Assembly (NCBI GenBank): GCA_029219165.1
Contig: JAQXSW010000011.1
Location: 1 to 63,204 of the forward strand
Reading direction: 5' to 3'
Length of the DNA: 63,204 nt
Source of the DNA: Oscillospiraceae bacterium
GTDB taxonomy: Bacteria > Bacillota > Clostridia > Oscillospirales > Acutalibacteraceae
Position numbers and translations under genes: made by a program. Below are positions 16,519-24,292 of the stretch, in pieces (the stretch's first letter is position 1; each line of letters begins with the position of its first letter). The notes below the pieces were generated by a model, which did no database searches, was not told the origin of the DNA, and saw nothing but the letters and a program-made list of their open reading frames with translations.

Positions 16519-17091
16519 TTATTTTAAATTTGAACTAAAGGATTCTACGGTCTTGTCAGTTATTTTTAAGAACTCTTCAATATCAAGATTAGGATTATTA
16601 ATTTCTTTTTGTATTATTAGTCCGTCTGATATTAAAAGAAGAAGCCAAGCTAAATAGTCGGAATTTGTGCTTCCTGTCCTTTCAGCAATTTTCTTTGAAA
16701 TCATTTTTTGGAATTTTTGATATCTTTCAATTAGTTTTTCTTTTACTTCTTCATTTCCAAGGCTTGCATTATAAATGAGATGCATTCTAGGGCCAACAAG
16801 ATTAATATTTCTTTCAATAACGTATTTAATGAGTCTGTGGAGCGATGTATCCTTATTTTTGTCTTCAGTCCAAATGATGAAGTCATTCCACTGTTTTTCA
16901 AGGAAACGATCTGTTATATCCAAAAGTATATCTTCCTTAGCTTTATAATGATAGTATAGTGTTCCTTTTGAAATTCCTGCAGCCTTTGAAATGTCAGCAA
17001 GTGAAATGTCGTCTAAGGAGTGGGTGTTAAGAAGGGCTTCAGTGGTTTCAAGAATTATTTCTTTTACATTGTCTTTTCTTGGTGCAGCCAT
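16519..17091 (-). CDS. TetR/AcrR-family transcriptional regulator
   Basis: 190 aa. N-terminal HTH: NVKEIILETTEALLNTHSLD, ISLADISKAAGISKGTLYYHYKAKEDIL. The helical ligand domain covers about 60-190. GGAGG precedes ATG 17091. Divergent from the GlpA-like operon, whose promoter carries a GTCGGT-TG-ACCGAC palindrome just downstream of the -10. This is the usual layout for a TetR repressor of the adjacent operon. Ligand unknown; a lipid or acyl-CoA-like effector would fit the operon but is inference. Confidence 0.9.
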   Translation of the reverse strand: MAAPRKDNVKEIILETTEALLNTHSLDDISLADISKAAGISKGTLYYHYKAKEDILLDITDRFLEKQWNDFIIWTEDKNKDTSLHRLIKYVIERNINLVGPRMHLIYNASLGNEEVKEKLIERYQKFQKMISKKIAERTGSTNSDYLAWLLLLISDGLIIQKEINNPNLDIEEFLKITDKTVESFSSNLK

Positions 17092-17119
17092 AATTTACCT
17101 CCTTAAAAAATCTTTTAGA

Positions 17120-17148
17120 ATTGTATCACTTTTATCTACATTTGTCTA
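17120..17148 (-). promoter_or_regulatory. tetR promoter
   Basis: Minus-strand TAGACA (17148-17143), 17-nt spacer, TACAAT (17125-17120), about 29 nt ahead of the tetR start. Confidence 0.6.
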
Positions 17149-17162
17149 TTTTTTTTACGTTT

Positions 17163-17238
17163 ATGTCGACCACTAAATTTGTTGACATAAAAATAATATA
17201 AGAGTATAATATGGCTAGAAGTCAGTCGGTTGACCGAC
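17163..17238 (+). promoter_or_regulatory. Promoter and candidate TetR operator of the Glp-like operon
   Basis: The promoter is TTGACA (17182-17187), 17-nt spacer and TATAAT (17205-17210). The palindrome GTCGGT-TG-ACCGAC (17225-17238) starts 15 nt after the -10, where a bound TetR dimer would block elongation. A second imperfect inverted repeat, ATGTCGAC (17163-17170) and GTTGACAT (17181-17188), overlaps the -35 and could bind another regulator. Confidence 0.75.
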
Positions 17239-17260
17239 AGATAAGAGGAAGGTGTTTTTG

Positions 17261-18991
17261 GTGGTCAGTATTAATAAAATCCAGAAAAAGCTTTCAAAAA
17301 AATTTGGCGACAGTGTTAAAGCTGAACTACAGGGGGATATCATAAGACTTACAGGCAGTTTATCTGACTGGAATGAAGTCGTTGAGGCTTGTCTTATGAG
17401 TTCTGAAAAGAACTCAAAAGTTCATGTAGTTAATGACATAAAATTCACTGGAGCCGAAATCCCAAAAATGAGGATTCCTAGCCTTTCCGACAGTGAACTT
17501 GAGGGAAAGACTCCGGATGTTCTTGTTATTGGCGGTGGTATTTCTGGTTGTGCTATTGCACGTGAACTTTCAAAGTGGAATATTAATGTAATGCTTGTTG
17601 AAAAAGAGGCTGATTTTGCTCTTCAGGCATCTGGTCGAAATGATGGAGAGGTACACGTAGGTGTTGACCTTGCAAAGGGAAGTCTTAAACAGAAATATGT
17701 ACTTCTTGGCAATCATATGTATGACAAACTCTGTGAAGATCTTGATGTTCCGTTTAAAAGAATAGGACAGTATGCATGTTTTACTCAGTCAGCACTTTTG
17801 GTTCCTGTATGGTTCCTTGTACAGTGGAGACGTTTCCACGACGGTGTAACTGATGCACGCATTGTTTTGAAGAAAAAACTTCTTAATGACAATCCAACAT
17901 TTAACCCTAATTTTAAATTTGCAATGTATAACGGTCTTGCCGGTGTTGTTTGTCCTTATGGACTAACAATTGCTTATGCTGAAAATGCAGCGGAAAATGG
18001 GGTTGAAGCTTACCTTAATACAGCAGTTCTTTCTATGGACGTTGAAAATGGAAAAATAAAGGCTGTTAAAACAAACAGAGGTACTGTTTATCCAAAAATT
18101 GTTGTCAATGCAGCCGGCGTTTTTGCAGATGATGTGGCTGAAATGGCAAATGATAGATTTTATTCAATTCACCCAAGACGTGGAACAAATTCTATTCAAG
18201 ACAGAAAATCATCAAAAATTATAGATACAATAGCTTCAGTTCAAATCATCAATAAGCAGACATTCTCTAAGGCTCACACCAAGGGCGGCGGACTTATTAG
18301 AACAGTTCATAATAATGTTCTTGCCGGTCCGGATGCAGTAGAAACTTTTGACAAGGAAGATACTTCTACTCGCCCTGAGAGTATTAAGACAGTATATGAT
18401 AAACAAAAACAGACAGTTTCACAGGCGTCTGAAAGGGATATTATTACATACTTTACCGGCGTAAGAGCTCCAACGTTTGAAGAGGATTTTGTAATTGAGT
18501 GGGGCAGAAAAGCAGAGAATATGCTTCACTGTGGCGGTATTCAGTCTCCAGGTCTTACAGCAGCGCCTGCCTTTGCTCTTGATATTGAAAAAATGGTAAT
18601 TGAACGTCTTTCAAAGGAAATGACAGTTGAAAGAAACAAAGACTTCAATCCAAAAAGACAGGGTGTTCCAACTCTTAATGAAATGTCACCGGAGGAAAGA
18701 GCAAAGAAAATTGCTGAAAACCCTGATTATGGTGTAATTATTTGTCGTTGTGAAGAAATAAGTAAGGGTGAAATAATAGATGCTCTTGAGCGTCCGCTTT
18801 GCCCTCCGACAGTAGATGCTATAAAGAAGAGAATAAGACCTGGTATGGGTCGTTGCCAAGGAGGCTTCTGCTCACCACTTGTTACAAAGATAATTGCTGA
18901 GCATGAGAACATGAAACTCTCGGATGTAAAGAAGTCTTCAGCTGAATCCGTAATTTGTTACGGAGAAACAAAAGGAGGTGCCACAGAATGA
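17261..18991 (+). CDS. GlpA-like FAD-dependent oxidoreductase with N-terminal extra domain and BFD-type [2Fe-2S] domain
   Basis: 576 aa. After about 75 N-terminal residues of unassigned, BON-like character (KAELQGDIIRLTGSLSDWNE) comes a DAO-type FAD domain: PDVLVIGGGISGCAIAREL, VMLVEKEADFALQASGRND. The C terminus (about 475-560) has CRCEE and GRCQGGFC, four cysteines of a BFD-like [2Fe-2S] domain. This is the plan of anaerobic glycerol-3-phosphate dehydrogenase subunit A (G3P to DHAP). GTG 17261 is chosen with GAGGAAGG 8 nt upstream. ATGA overlap with the next gene. Substrate G3P is inferred from family and neighbours. Confidence 0.85.
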   Translation: MVSINKIQKKLSKKFGDSVKAELQGDIIRLTGSLSDWNEVVEACLMSSEKNSKVHVVNDIKFTGAEIPKMRIPSLSDSELEGKTPDVLVIGGGISGCAIARELSKWNINVMLVEKEADFALQASGRNDGEVHVGVDLAKGSLKQKYVLLGNHMYDKLCEDLDVPFKRIGQYACFTQSALLVPVWFLVQWRRFHDGVTDARIVLKKKLLNDNPTFNPNFKFAMYNGLAGVVCPYGLTIAYAENAAENGVEAYLNTAVLSMDVENGKIKAVKTNRGTVYPKIVVNAAGVFADDVAEMANDRFYSIHPRRGTNSIQDRKSSKIIDTIASVQIINKQTFSKAHTKGGGLIRTVHNNVLAGPDAVETFDKEDTSTRPESIKTVYDKQKQTVSQASERDIITYFTGVRAPTFEEDFVIEWGRKAENMLHCGGIQSPGLTAAPAFALDIEKMVIERLSKEMTVERNKDFNPKRQGVPTLNEMSPEERAKKIAENPDYGVIICRCEEISKGEIIDALERPLCPPTVDAIKKRIRPGMGRCQGGFCSPLVTKIIAEHENMKLSDVKKSSAESVICYGETKGGATE

Positions 18992-20244
18992 TTAAAACTG
19001 ATGTTTTAGTTATTGGCGGTGGACCTGCCGGTCTTGCGGCATCCATAGAGGCACATAAAAATGGAGCCAAGGTAATTTTAATTGAACGTGAGGCTCGTCT
19101 TGGAGGAATTCTTAAGCAGTGTATTCACGACGGATTTGGACTTGTACGTTTTGAGGAAAAACTCTCAGGTCCAGAGTACGCTGAAAGATTTATTGATGAG
19201 TTTAATGAACTTAATATAGAAGCGCTTCTTCTTACTTTTGTTACAGCGGTAAAAAAGACGGACAATGGGTTTGTAGCTACTGTTGTAAATAGAGACGGTG
19301 TTAAGGACATTGAAACAAAGTCTTTAATCCTTGCAACCGGCTGTCGTGAAAGAACTGCAAAACAAGTATTCATCCACGGCACAAGACCAGCTGGTGTGTT
19401 CACCGCAGGTACTGCTCAGCATTTTACGAACCTACTTGGCCAACTTCCAACAAAGAAGTGTGTCATATTAGGTTCCGGAGACATTGGACTCATTATGGCA
19501 AGACGTTTGACACTTGAAGGTGCAAAGGTACTTGGCGTTTACGAAGTAAAGCCAACACCTTCAGGTCTTACAAGAAACATTCACCAATGTCTAAACGACT
19601 TTAATATTCCTCTTCATTTGTCGCACACTGTAACAAGAGTGTTCGGTGCTGATAGACTTGAGGGCGTTGAAGTTGCTGAGGTAGACGAAAAGATGAGACC
19701 AATTCCTGGTACAGAGGAATATATTGAATGTGATGCACTTATTCTTTCAGTAGGTCTTATTCCGGAGAATGAAATTGCAGAAAATCTTGGTGTTGAAATA
19801 GACCCTAGAACAAAGGGTCCAAAGTGTGATGCAAGTCTTATGACTTCTGTTCCGGGTATTTTCTCTTGTGGAAATGCACTTCATGTAAATGACCTTGTTG
19901 ACTATGTTTCTGAAAGTGGAGAAACAGCCGGTAAGAGTGCTGCTCTTTTTGCCGGAAAAACACGAGAACTTGCAACTGTAAATCCAAGTGACAAAATTCT
20001 TTACATAGTTCCTCAAAGTCTTGATGTTTTAGCTGACAATAGTGAAACGGTTGTATACTTTAGAAGCAAAGAGGTATATGATAATAGTATATTTAGAATA
20101 ATTGTCAATGGAGAAACCATATTTGAAAAGAAGTATGCATTCCTTCGTCCTCCTGAAATGGAAAAAGTAATTGTAGATTTCTCAAAATGTGGACTTACAA
20201 AAGACAGTAAGATTTCAGCAGAAATTGAGGTGACTTCAAAATGA
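18988..20244 (+). CDS. GlpB-like pyridine-nucleotide-disulfide-type flavoprotein
   Basis: 418 aa. FAD motif TDVLVIGGGPAGLAASIEA at the N terminus. The redox-family block LGGILKQCIHDGFG, ATGCRERT, a second Rossmann motif CVILGSGDIGLIMARRL and SVPGIFSCGNALHVNDLVDYVSESG, which contacts FAD, follow. In clostridial GlpA/B/DUF1667 operons this protein forms the second flavoprotein, likely passing electrons to NAD(P) or a membrane carrier. ATG 18988 (GGAGGTG upstream) overlaps the preceding stop. Overlaps the DUF1667 gene by 4 nt. Confidence 0.87.
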   Translation: MIKTDVLVIGGGPAGLAASIEAHKNGAKVILIEREARLGGILKQCIHDGFGLVRFEEKLSGPEYAERFIDEFNELNIEALLLTFVTAVKKTDNGFVATVVNRDGVKDIETKSLILATGCRERTAKQVFIHGTRPAGVFTAGTAQHFTNLLGQLPTKKCVILGSGDIGLIMARRLTLEGAKVLGVYEVKPTPSGLTRNIHQCLNDFNIPLHLSHTVTRVFGADRLEGVEVAEVDEKMRPIPGTEEYIECDALILSVGLIPENEIAENLGVEIDPRTKGPKCDASLMTSVPGIFSCGNALHVNDLVDYVSESGETAGKSAALFAGKTRELATVNPSDKILYIVPQSLDVLADNSETVVYFRSKEVYDNSIFRIIVNGETIFEKKYAFLRPPEMEKVIVDFSKCGLTKDSKISAEIEVTSK

Positions 20245-20609
20245 GTACTACCGAAATGGTTTGCATAACATGCCCTAGAGGATGTACAATGCAAGTGGAA
20301 CAACAGGAAAATGCCATTAAAGTTATTGGAAACTTCTGCAAAAGAGGCGAGCAGTTTGCAGTCAATGAATTGACAATGCCAATGAGAACAATTTGTTCTA
20401 CAGTAAAGACTTCATTTCCTGAATCGCCCGTTCTTCCTTGCCGCGTGTCCTGTGATATACCAAAGGACAAAATTTTTGATGTTATGAACGAAATAAATAG
20501 AGTGGTTGTAACAGAAAGAATTTCTCGTGGCGATGTAATTATTAAAAACGTTTTAGGTCTGGATGCAGACGTTATTTCAACTTCAGACTTATTAAGAAAA
20601 GGAGAGTAA
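20241..20609 (+). CDS. DUF1667 iron-sulfur-type small subunit
   Basis: 122 aa. Cys motif CITCPRGC near residue 8 and a further Cys in GNFCKRGEQFA, followed by LPCRVSCDIPKDKIFDVM. DUF1667 proteins almost always accompany GlpA/GlpB-like flavoproteins and probably carry a metal or Fe-S centre for electron transfer. The enzyme role is unproven. Overlaps the upstream gene by ATGA and is followed 4 nt later by the AGPS-like gene, so all are one transcript. Confidence 0.85.
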   Translation: MSTTEMVCITCPRGCTMQVEQQENAIKVIGNFCKRGEQFAVNELTMPMRTICSTVKTSFPESPVLPCRVSCDIPKDKIFDVMNEINRVVVTERISRGDVIIKNVLGLDADVISTSDLLRKGE

Positions 20610-20613
20610 TATC

Positions 20614-22389
20614 ATGGGTTATAAACCGTACAAAGGCTTTGAGCCAAAATGGATTAAAGAAGTAGCACCTTCTAATTCTTATCGTTCAATTTTCCGCTGG
20701 GGTGATCCTGCGCATTTCAAGTTTCCAAAAGAGTCTCTTTACAACATGATGAAGGACAGACTTGGTGTAACTGATGATGACTTTAAAGATTACAACCTTG
20801 ACACTGGTTTTGATGCTGTTGACTTTGGTGGCGAGTATGCACCTAAAATGGCACAGGAGCATGTAGACTTCTTCAAGAGTGTATATGGTGACCAGTGGTC
20901 TCAGTCAGATTATGACAGGCTTTCTGTAGCATATGGTCAAACAGCCTATGATCTTTATAGAGTACGTGAACACAAGTTTGACAGTCTTCCTGACATTGTT
21001 CTTTATCCTTCTGAATCAAGTCAGATTGAAAAGACAGTTGAGTACTGTGCAAAGAATAAAATTCCTCTCTATGTATATGGTGGCGGCTCATCAGTAACAA
21101 GAGGTGTTGAACCTGTTTGTGGCGGTGTTTCACTTGATATGAGACGTAACTTCCAAAAGGTTATCTCCTTCAATGAAATTGACCAGACTATTACAGTTCA
21201 AGCAGGTATGTCAGGTCCAAATCTTGAAAAACACTTAAATAACGCAATGAGTGAATTTGGAGCAAAGCGTGCTTATACATGTGGTCACTTCCCACAATCA
21301 TTTGAATATTCATCTGTAGGTGGATGGGTAGTAACAAGAGGTTCAGGACAGAACTCTACATATTATGGTTGTATTGCAGATATGGTAGTTCAGCAAAAGT
21401 ATGCAACTCCAAGAGGCCGTATCCTTACAAGCCGTTATCCAAGAGAGGCTACAGGCCCGGATCTTAATCAGGTAATGATGGGCGGAGAGGGAACATTCGG
21501 TGTTCTTACAGAAGTAACTCTCAAGGTTCGTAGATATATGCCTGAAAACAGAATTCGTTTCTCATTCATCTTCAAGACATGGGAAACTGCAATGGACTTT
21601 GCAAGAGAAGCTCTTCAGTGTGAAGCCGGATTCTCTTCTGTATTCCGTCTTTCAGATCCGGAAGAAACAAATATGATGCTTCGTCTTTACAATGTTGACG
21701 AAACACCTCTTCATCCAATCCTTGAAAAACTTGGATTTAAAGATATGGAACGTTGTCTCTTCCTTGGATTTACAGATGGTGAAAAAGGATATTCAATCAA
21801 CGTAGCAAGAAATATTTACAAGATTGCTTTCAAGCACGGTGCAATTCCTCTTACAGGTGCTGTTTGTAAGAGTTGGGAAAAGGGACGTTTTGATGACCCT
21901 TATATGAGAGATTCACTCCATGACTTCGGTGTTATCATTGATACAATGGAATGCTGTGTTAACTGGTCAAACATGGCTCAAGTACACAGAGATGTACGTG
22001 AAGTATGTCATAAGCGTCCAAATACAGTTGTTACTACACATATGTCACACTGTTATCCACAGGGTGCAAATCTCTACTTCATCTTTATTTCAAAGATAGG
22101 CGATTCACAGGAATTTAAGGAATATCATGCTTCAATTCTTGATGCAATTCAAAAATCCGGAGCTGCTCTTTCTCACCACCATGGTATTGGTAAACTCTTT
22201 GCTCCATGGCTTCAAGGTAACCTTGGTGAAAACGAGTATGGTATTCTTAGAACACTTAAGGATTACTTTGACCCAGACTACACAATGAATCCGGGTGGAA
22301 CAATTGGACTTGATCTTCCGGAAGATCAAAAACGTTTCCTCCGCAGTGGTTACTCAGACATGGCTGATGTAAATACAAGACAAAAATAA
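20614..22389 (+). CDS. Alkyl-DHAP synthase-like FAD-linked oxidase (VAO/PCMH family)
   Basis: 591 aa. PCMH FAD domain: PDIVLYPSESSQIEKTVEYC, YGGGSSVTRGVEP, FEYSSVGGWVVTRGSGQNS, MMGGEGTFGVLTEVTLKVRR. The C terminus has the SHHHGIGKLFAPWL histidine motif. These blocks match eukaryotic alkylglycerone-phosphate synthase (AGPS; HHH motif, FS-x-GGW-x-TR-x-SG) better than D-lactate dehydrogenases. AGPS exchanges the acyl group of acyl-DHAP for a fatty alcohol, making the ether bond. As part of a GlpAB-like operon, a role on DHAP or G3P derivatives is plausible. Exact reaction is inference. GGAGAG precedes ATG 20614. Confidence 0.85.
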   Translation: MGYKPYKGFEPKWIKEVAPSNSYRSIFRWGDPAHFKFPKESLYNMMKDRLGVTDDDFKDYNLDTGFDAVDFGGEYAPKMAQEHVDFFKSVYGDQWSQSDYDRLSVAYGQTAYDLYRVREHKFDSLPDIVLYPSESSQIEKTVEYCAKNKIPLYVYGGGSSVTRGVEPVCGGVSLDMRRNFQKVISFNEIDQTITVQAGMSGPNLEKHLNNAMSEFGAKRAYTCGHFPQSFEYSSVGGWVVTRGSGQNSTYYGCIADMVVQQKYATPRGRILTSRYPREATGPDLNQVMMGGEGTFGVLTEVTLKVRRYMPENRIRFSFIFKTWETAMDFAREALQCEAGFSSVFRLSDPEETNMMLRLYNVDETPLHPILEKLGFKDMERCLFLGFTDGEKGYSINVARNIYKIAFKHGAIPLTGAVCKSWEKGRFDDPYMRDSLHDFGVIIDTMECCVNWSNMAQVHRDVREVCHKRPNTVVTTHMSHCYPQGANLYFIFISKIGDSQEFKEYHASILDAIQKSGAALSHHHGIGKLFAPWLQGNLGENEYGILRTLKDYFDPDYTMNPGGTIGLDLPEDQKRFLRSGYSDMADVNTRQK

Positions 22390-22407
22390 TATTAACTGGT
22401 ATTAACC

Positions 22408-22441
22408 GGGGACGGTTCTTTGATAAAAGAGAACCGTCCCC
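22408..22441. repeat. REP-like hairpin after the Glp-like operon (locus 2)
   Basis: GGGGACGGTTCTT (22408-22420) and GAGAACCGTCCCC (22429-22441) form a 13-bp stem with an 8-nt loop, followed by ATTTATGTTTTTC. It is the same core as arrays 1, 3, 4 and 5. It begins 19 nt after the stop codon of the AGPS-like gene and could act as a terminator. Confidence 0.88.
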
Positions 22442-22467
22442 GATTTATGTTTTTCGTTAAAATGAAC

Positions 22468-22499
22468 AAACACCATACATGTTCGTGTATGGTGTTTTT
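22468..22499 (+). terminator. Rho-independent terminator of the Glp-like operon
   Basis: AAACACCATACA / TGTATGGTGTTT with an extended T-run, directly downstream of the REP hairpin. Two hairpins in series follow this operon. Confidence 0.8.
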
Positions 22500-22537
22500 G
22501 TCACGCTCCAAACTTTGTTAATTAATTGTCATTTCCC

Positions 22538-22565
22538 TTGCTTATGTCCTTTTTTGTAGTAAAAT
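22538..22565 (+). promoter_or_regulatory. Possible promoter of the iron alcohol dehydrogenase gene
   Basis: TTGCTT (22538-22543), 16-nt spacer, TAAAAT (22560-22565). Modest match, but placed well between the terminator and the gene. Confidence 0.45.
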
Positions 22566-22616
22566 ATACACTTGTAAAGTTTTGAAACTATAAAAATGAA
22601 ACGTGAGGATGAGAAG

Positions 22617-23876
22617 ATGAAACTTGAAGAAATCGTTGCAAAAGCTGCTGATTCTAAGGCAGTTTCAAAGGTTGTAAAGTATGCATCAGGTGCAGCTGCA
22701 ATTACTGTTTTTCCTGTAATCATTCCAAGTCAGGCTCTTTATGAGGGAATCGGTTCGGTAAAGAAGGCTCCTGCAATTCTTAAGAAGGCAAATGGTTCAA
22801 AAGCACTTGTTGTTACAGATGCAACACTTGTTAAACTTGGTGTTATTAATCCAATGCTTGAGGCTATGGACGCAGAAGGCGTACAGTATGCAGTTTATGA
22901 TGGCGTTGAACCAAACCCATCAATTGAAAATATAGAAGCTGCTTTTGATATCTATAAAAAAGAAGGATGTAACTGTATTGTTGGTTTCGGTGGCGGTTCA
23001 GCAATGGACGCAGCAAAAGTAGTTGCTTGCCGTGTTGCAAAGCCAAACATGAGCGTTAAGCAGATGGGCAGACTTATGGGATATTTTCCTGTTACTCTTC
23101 CTGTTCCTGCAAAGACACCATTTATTCTACTTGTTCCAACAACAGCCGGAACGGGAGCAGAAAGCACAGTTGCTGCTGTTGTATCTGATCATGCTGAGGA
23201 CAAGAAATACACCGTTACAGATATAGCAATGCGTGGTAACGCTGTAATCCTTGACGCATCACTTGCAGCAGGACTTCCTGCTTTCCCAACAGCGATTACA
23301 GCAATTGATGCTATGTCTCACTGTATTGAAGGTTATATTGGTTATGGTCATAACAACCGTTCAGATGAATATTCTGAACGAGGTGTTCGTCTTATTTTTG
23401 AAAATATTGATGCTGTAATAGCTGATGGAAAAAACCTTGAAGCTCGTCAAGCTCTTTGCACAGCAGCTTATCTTGGTGGTCATGCTTTAAATTCAGCTAC
23501 AACAGGTTATGTTCATCCATTCTGTCATAAAATTGGTGCAAAATATAACCTTCCTCATGGTCGCTGCATTGGTGCTGTTCTTCCAATTATGCTTGAAGTT
23601 TACGGCCCACTTGTAGAAAAACGACTTGCAAAACTTGGTGTTGCAGCAGGTGTTTCAAATCCTAAATCTTCTGTTTCAGCTCAGGCTAAAGAGTTTATTG
23701 CTGCAATCCGTGAGTTTGATAATAAGTTCGGTATTCAGCCAAACATTCCTGAAATTCAAGAATCAGACTTTGCAGAAATCGCTGATTCAATCATGGTTGA
23801 AAACTTTGTTTATCCAACAAAGAAAGTATTCTCAAGAGAAGAAATATACGATGTACTCCGCCTTATTAAAGGATAA
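22617..23876 (+). CDS. Iron-containing alcohol dehydrogenase
   Basis: 419 aa, group III Fe-ADH. NAD(P)-binding glycine run VGFGGGSAMDAAKV, VPTTAGTGAESTVAAV, and metal-site blocks AIDAMSHCIEGYIG and HPFCHKIGAKYNLPHGRC. Interconverts primary alcohols and aldehydes; the chain length of the substrate cannot be read. ATG 22617 is chosen because GAGGATGAG precedes it at good spacing, while ATG 22596 lies upstream of that SD. It is separately transcribed but directly follows the AGPS-like operon, so a fatty-alcohol role is possible. Confidence 0.9.
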   Translation: MKLEEIVAKAADSKAVSKVVKYASGAAAITVFPVIIPSQALYEGIGSVKKAPAILKKANGSKALVVTDATLVKLGVINPMLEAMDAEGVQYAVYDGVEPNPSIENIEAAFDIYKKEGCNCIVGFGGGSAMDAAKVVACRVAKPNMSVKQMGRLMGYFPVTLPVPAKTPFILLVPTTAGTGAESTVAAVVSDHAEDKKYTVTDIAMRGNAVILDASLAAGLPAFPTAITAIDAMSHCIEGYIGYGHNNRSDEYSERGVRLIFENIDAVIADGKNLEARQALCTAAYLGGHALNSATTGYVHPFCHKIGAKYNLPHGRCIGAVLPIMLEVYGPLVEKRLAKLGVAAGVSNPKSSVSAQAKEFIAAIREFDNKFGIQPNIPEIQESDFAEIADSIMVENFVYPTKKVFSREEIYDVLRLIKG

Positions 23877-23900
23877 TTTGGATATAAAATTACAAGAAAA

Positions 23901-23928
23901 AAACCGACCGAATCCGGCCGGTTTTTTT
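23901..23928 (+). terminator. Terminator of the iron alcohol dehydrogenase gene
   Basis: AAACCGACCG AATC CGGCCGGTTT stem (one mismatch) followed by T7. Confidence 0.8.
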
Positions 23929-24229
23929 CATATATATTACACCGTCCATGTCGCATATAAATCCGGTTTTTTTGTTAAAATCAATGTTGTTAATTTTGTT
24001 AATTAACATACTCCTTCGTATTATTTCATTTATAGATTTTATTTTTACCAATTATAACATAACAATTCGAGTACAAATATCTAATGTTCGTAAAAATATA
24101 GTAAAATCAATGTAATGCGTATGCTACTGTAAAAATAGTCCTCTTATCAGTTGTGAATGTCCGATAAGAGGGCTGTTTATACTTTAATTACTTGTGACGT
24201 TGTACACTGTGGACTCTCACGTGTCAACA

Positions 24230-24289
24230 GAGAACCGTCCCCGACAACAGAGAACCGTCCCCGACGACGGAGAACCGTCCCCGGTTGGA
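24230..24289. repeat. REP-like tandem array (locus 3), 3 units
   Basis: GAGAACCGTCCCC at 24230-24242, 24250-24262 and 24270-24282, spacers GACAACA, GACGACG and GGTTGGA, period 20. It ends just 3' of the leftward acyltransferase gene (stop at 24293). In that gene's sense it reads GGGGACGGTTCTC, and it converges with array 4. Confidence 0.92.
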
Positions 24290-24292
24290 ACG

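Larger units (their letters stand above)
23877..24292. other. 416-nt intergenic region: terminator, orphan hairpin and repeat array
   Basis: After the terminator at 23901-23928 the DNA is very A+T-rich with no credible gene. A strong hairpin lies at 24137-24174 (AGTCCTCTTATC / GATAAGAGGGCT, 12-bp stem with one G-T, 14-nt loop) without a good T-run or an adjacent gene. Repeat array 3 fills 24230-24289. Confidence 0.6.

Noticed and set aside
20873-21133. Antisense frame within the AGPS-like gene
   Set aside because: A shadow frame on a clearly conserved coding sequence.
23626-24006. Frame overlapping the 3' end of the iron alcohol dehydrogenase gene
   Set aside because: It lies out of frame on the real gene, covers its terminator and is Leu/Gln-rich without family features.
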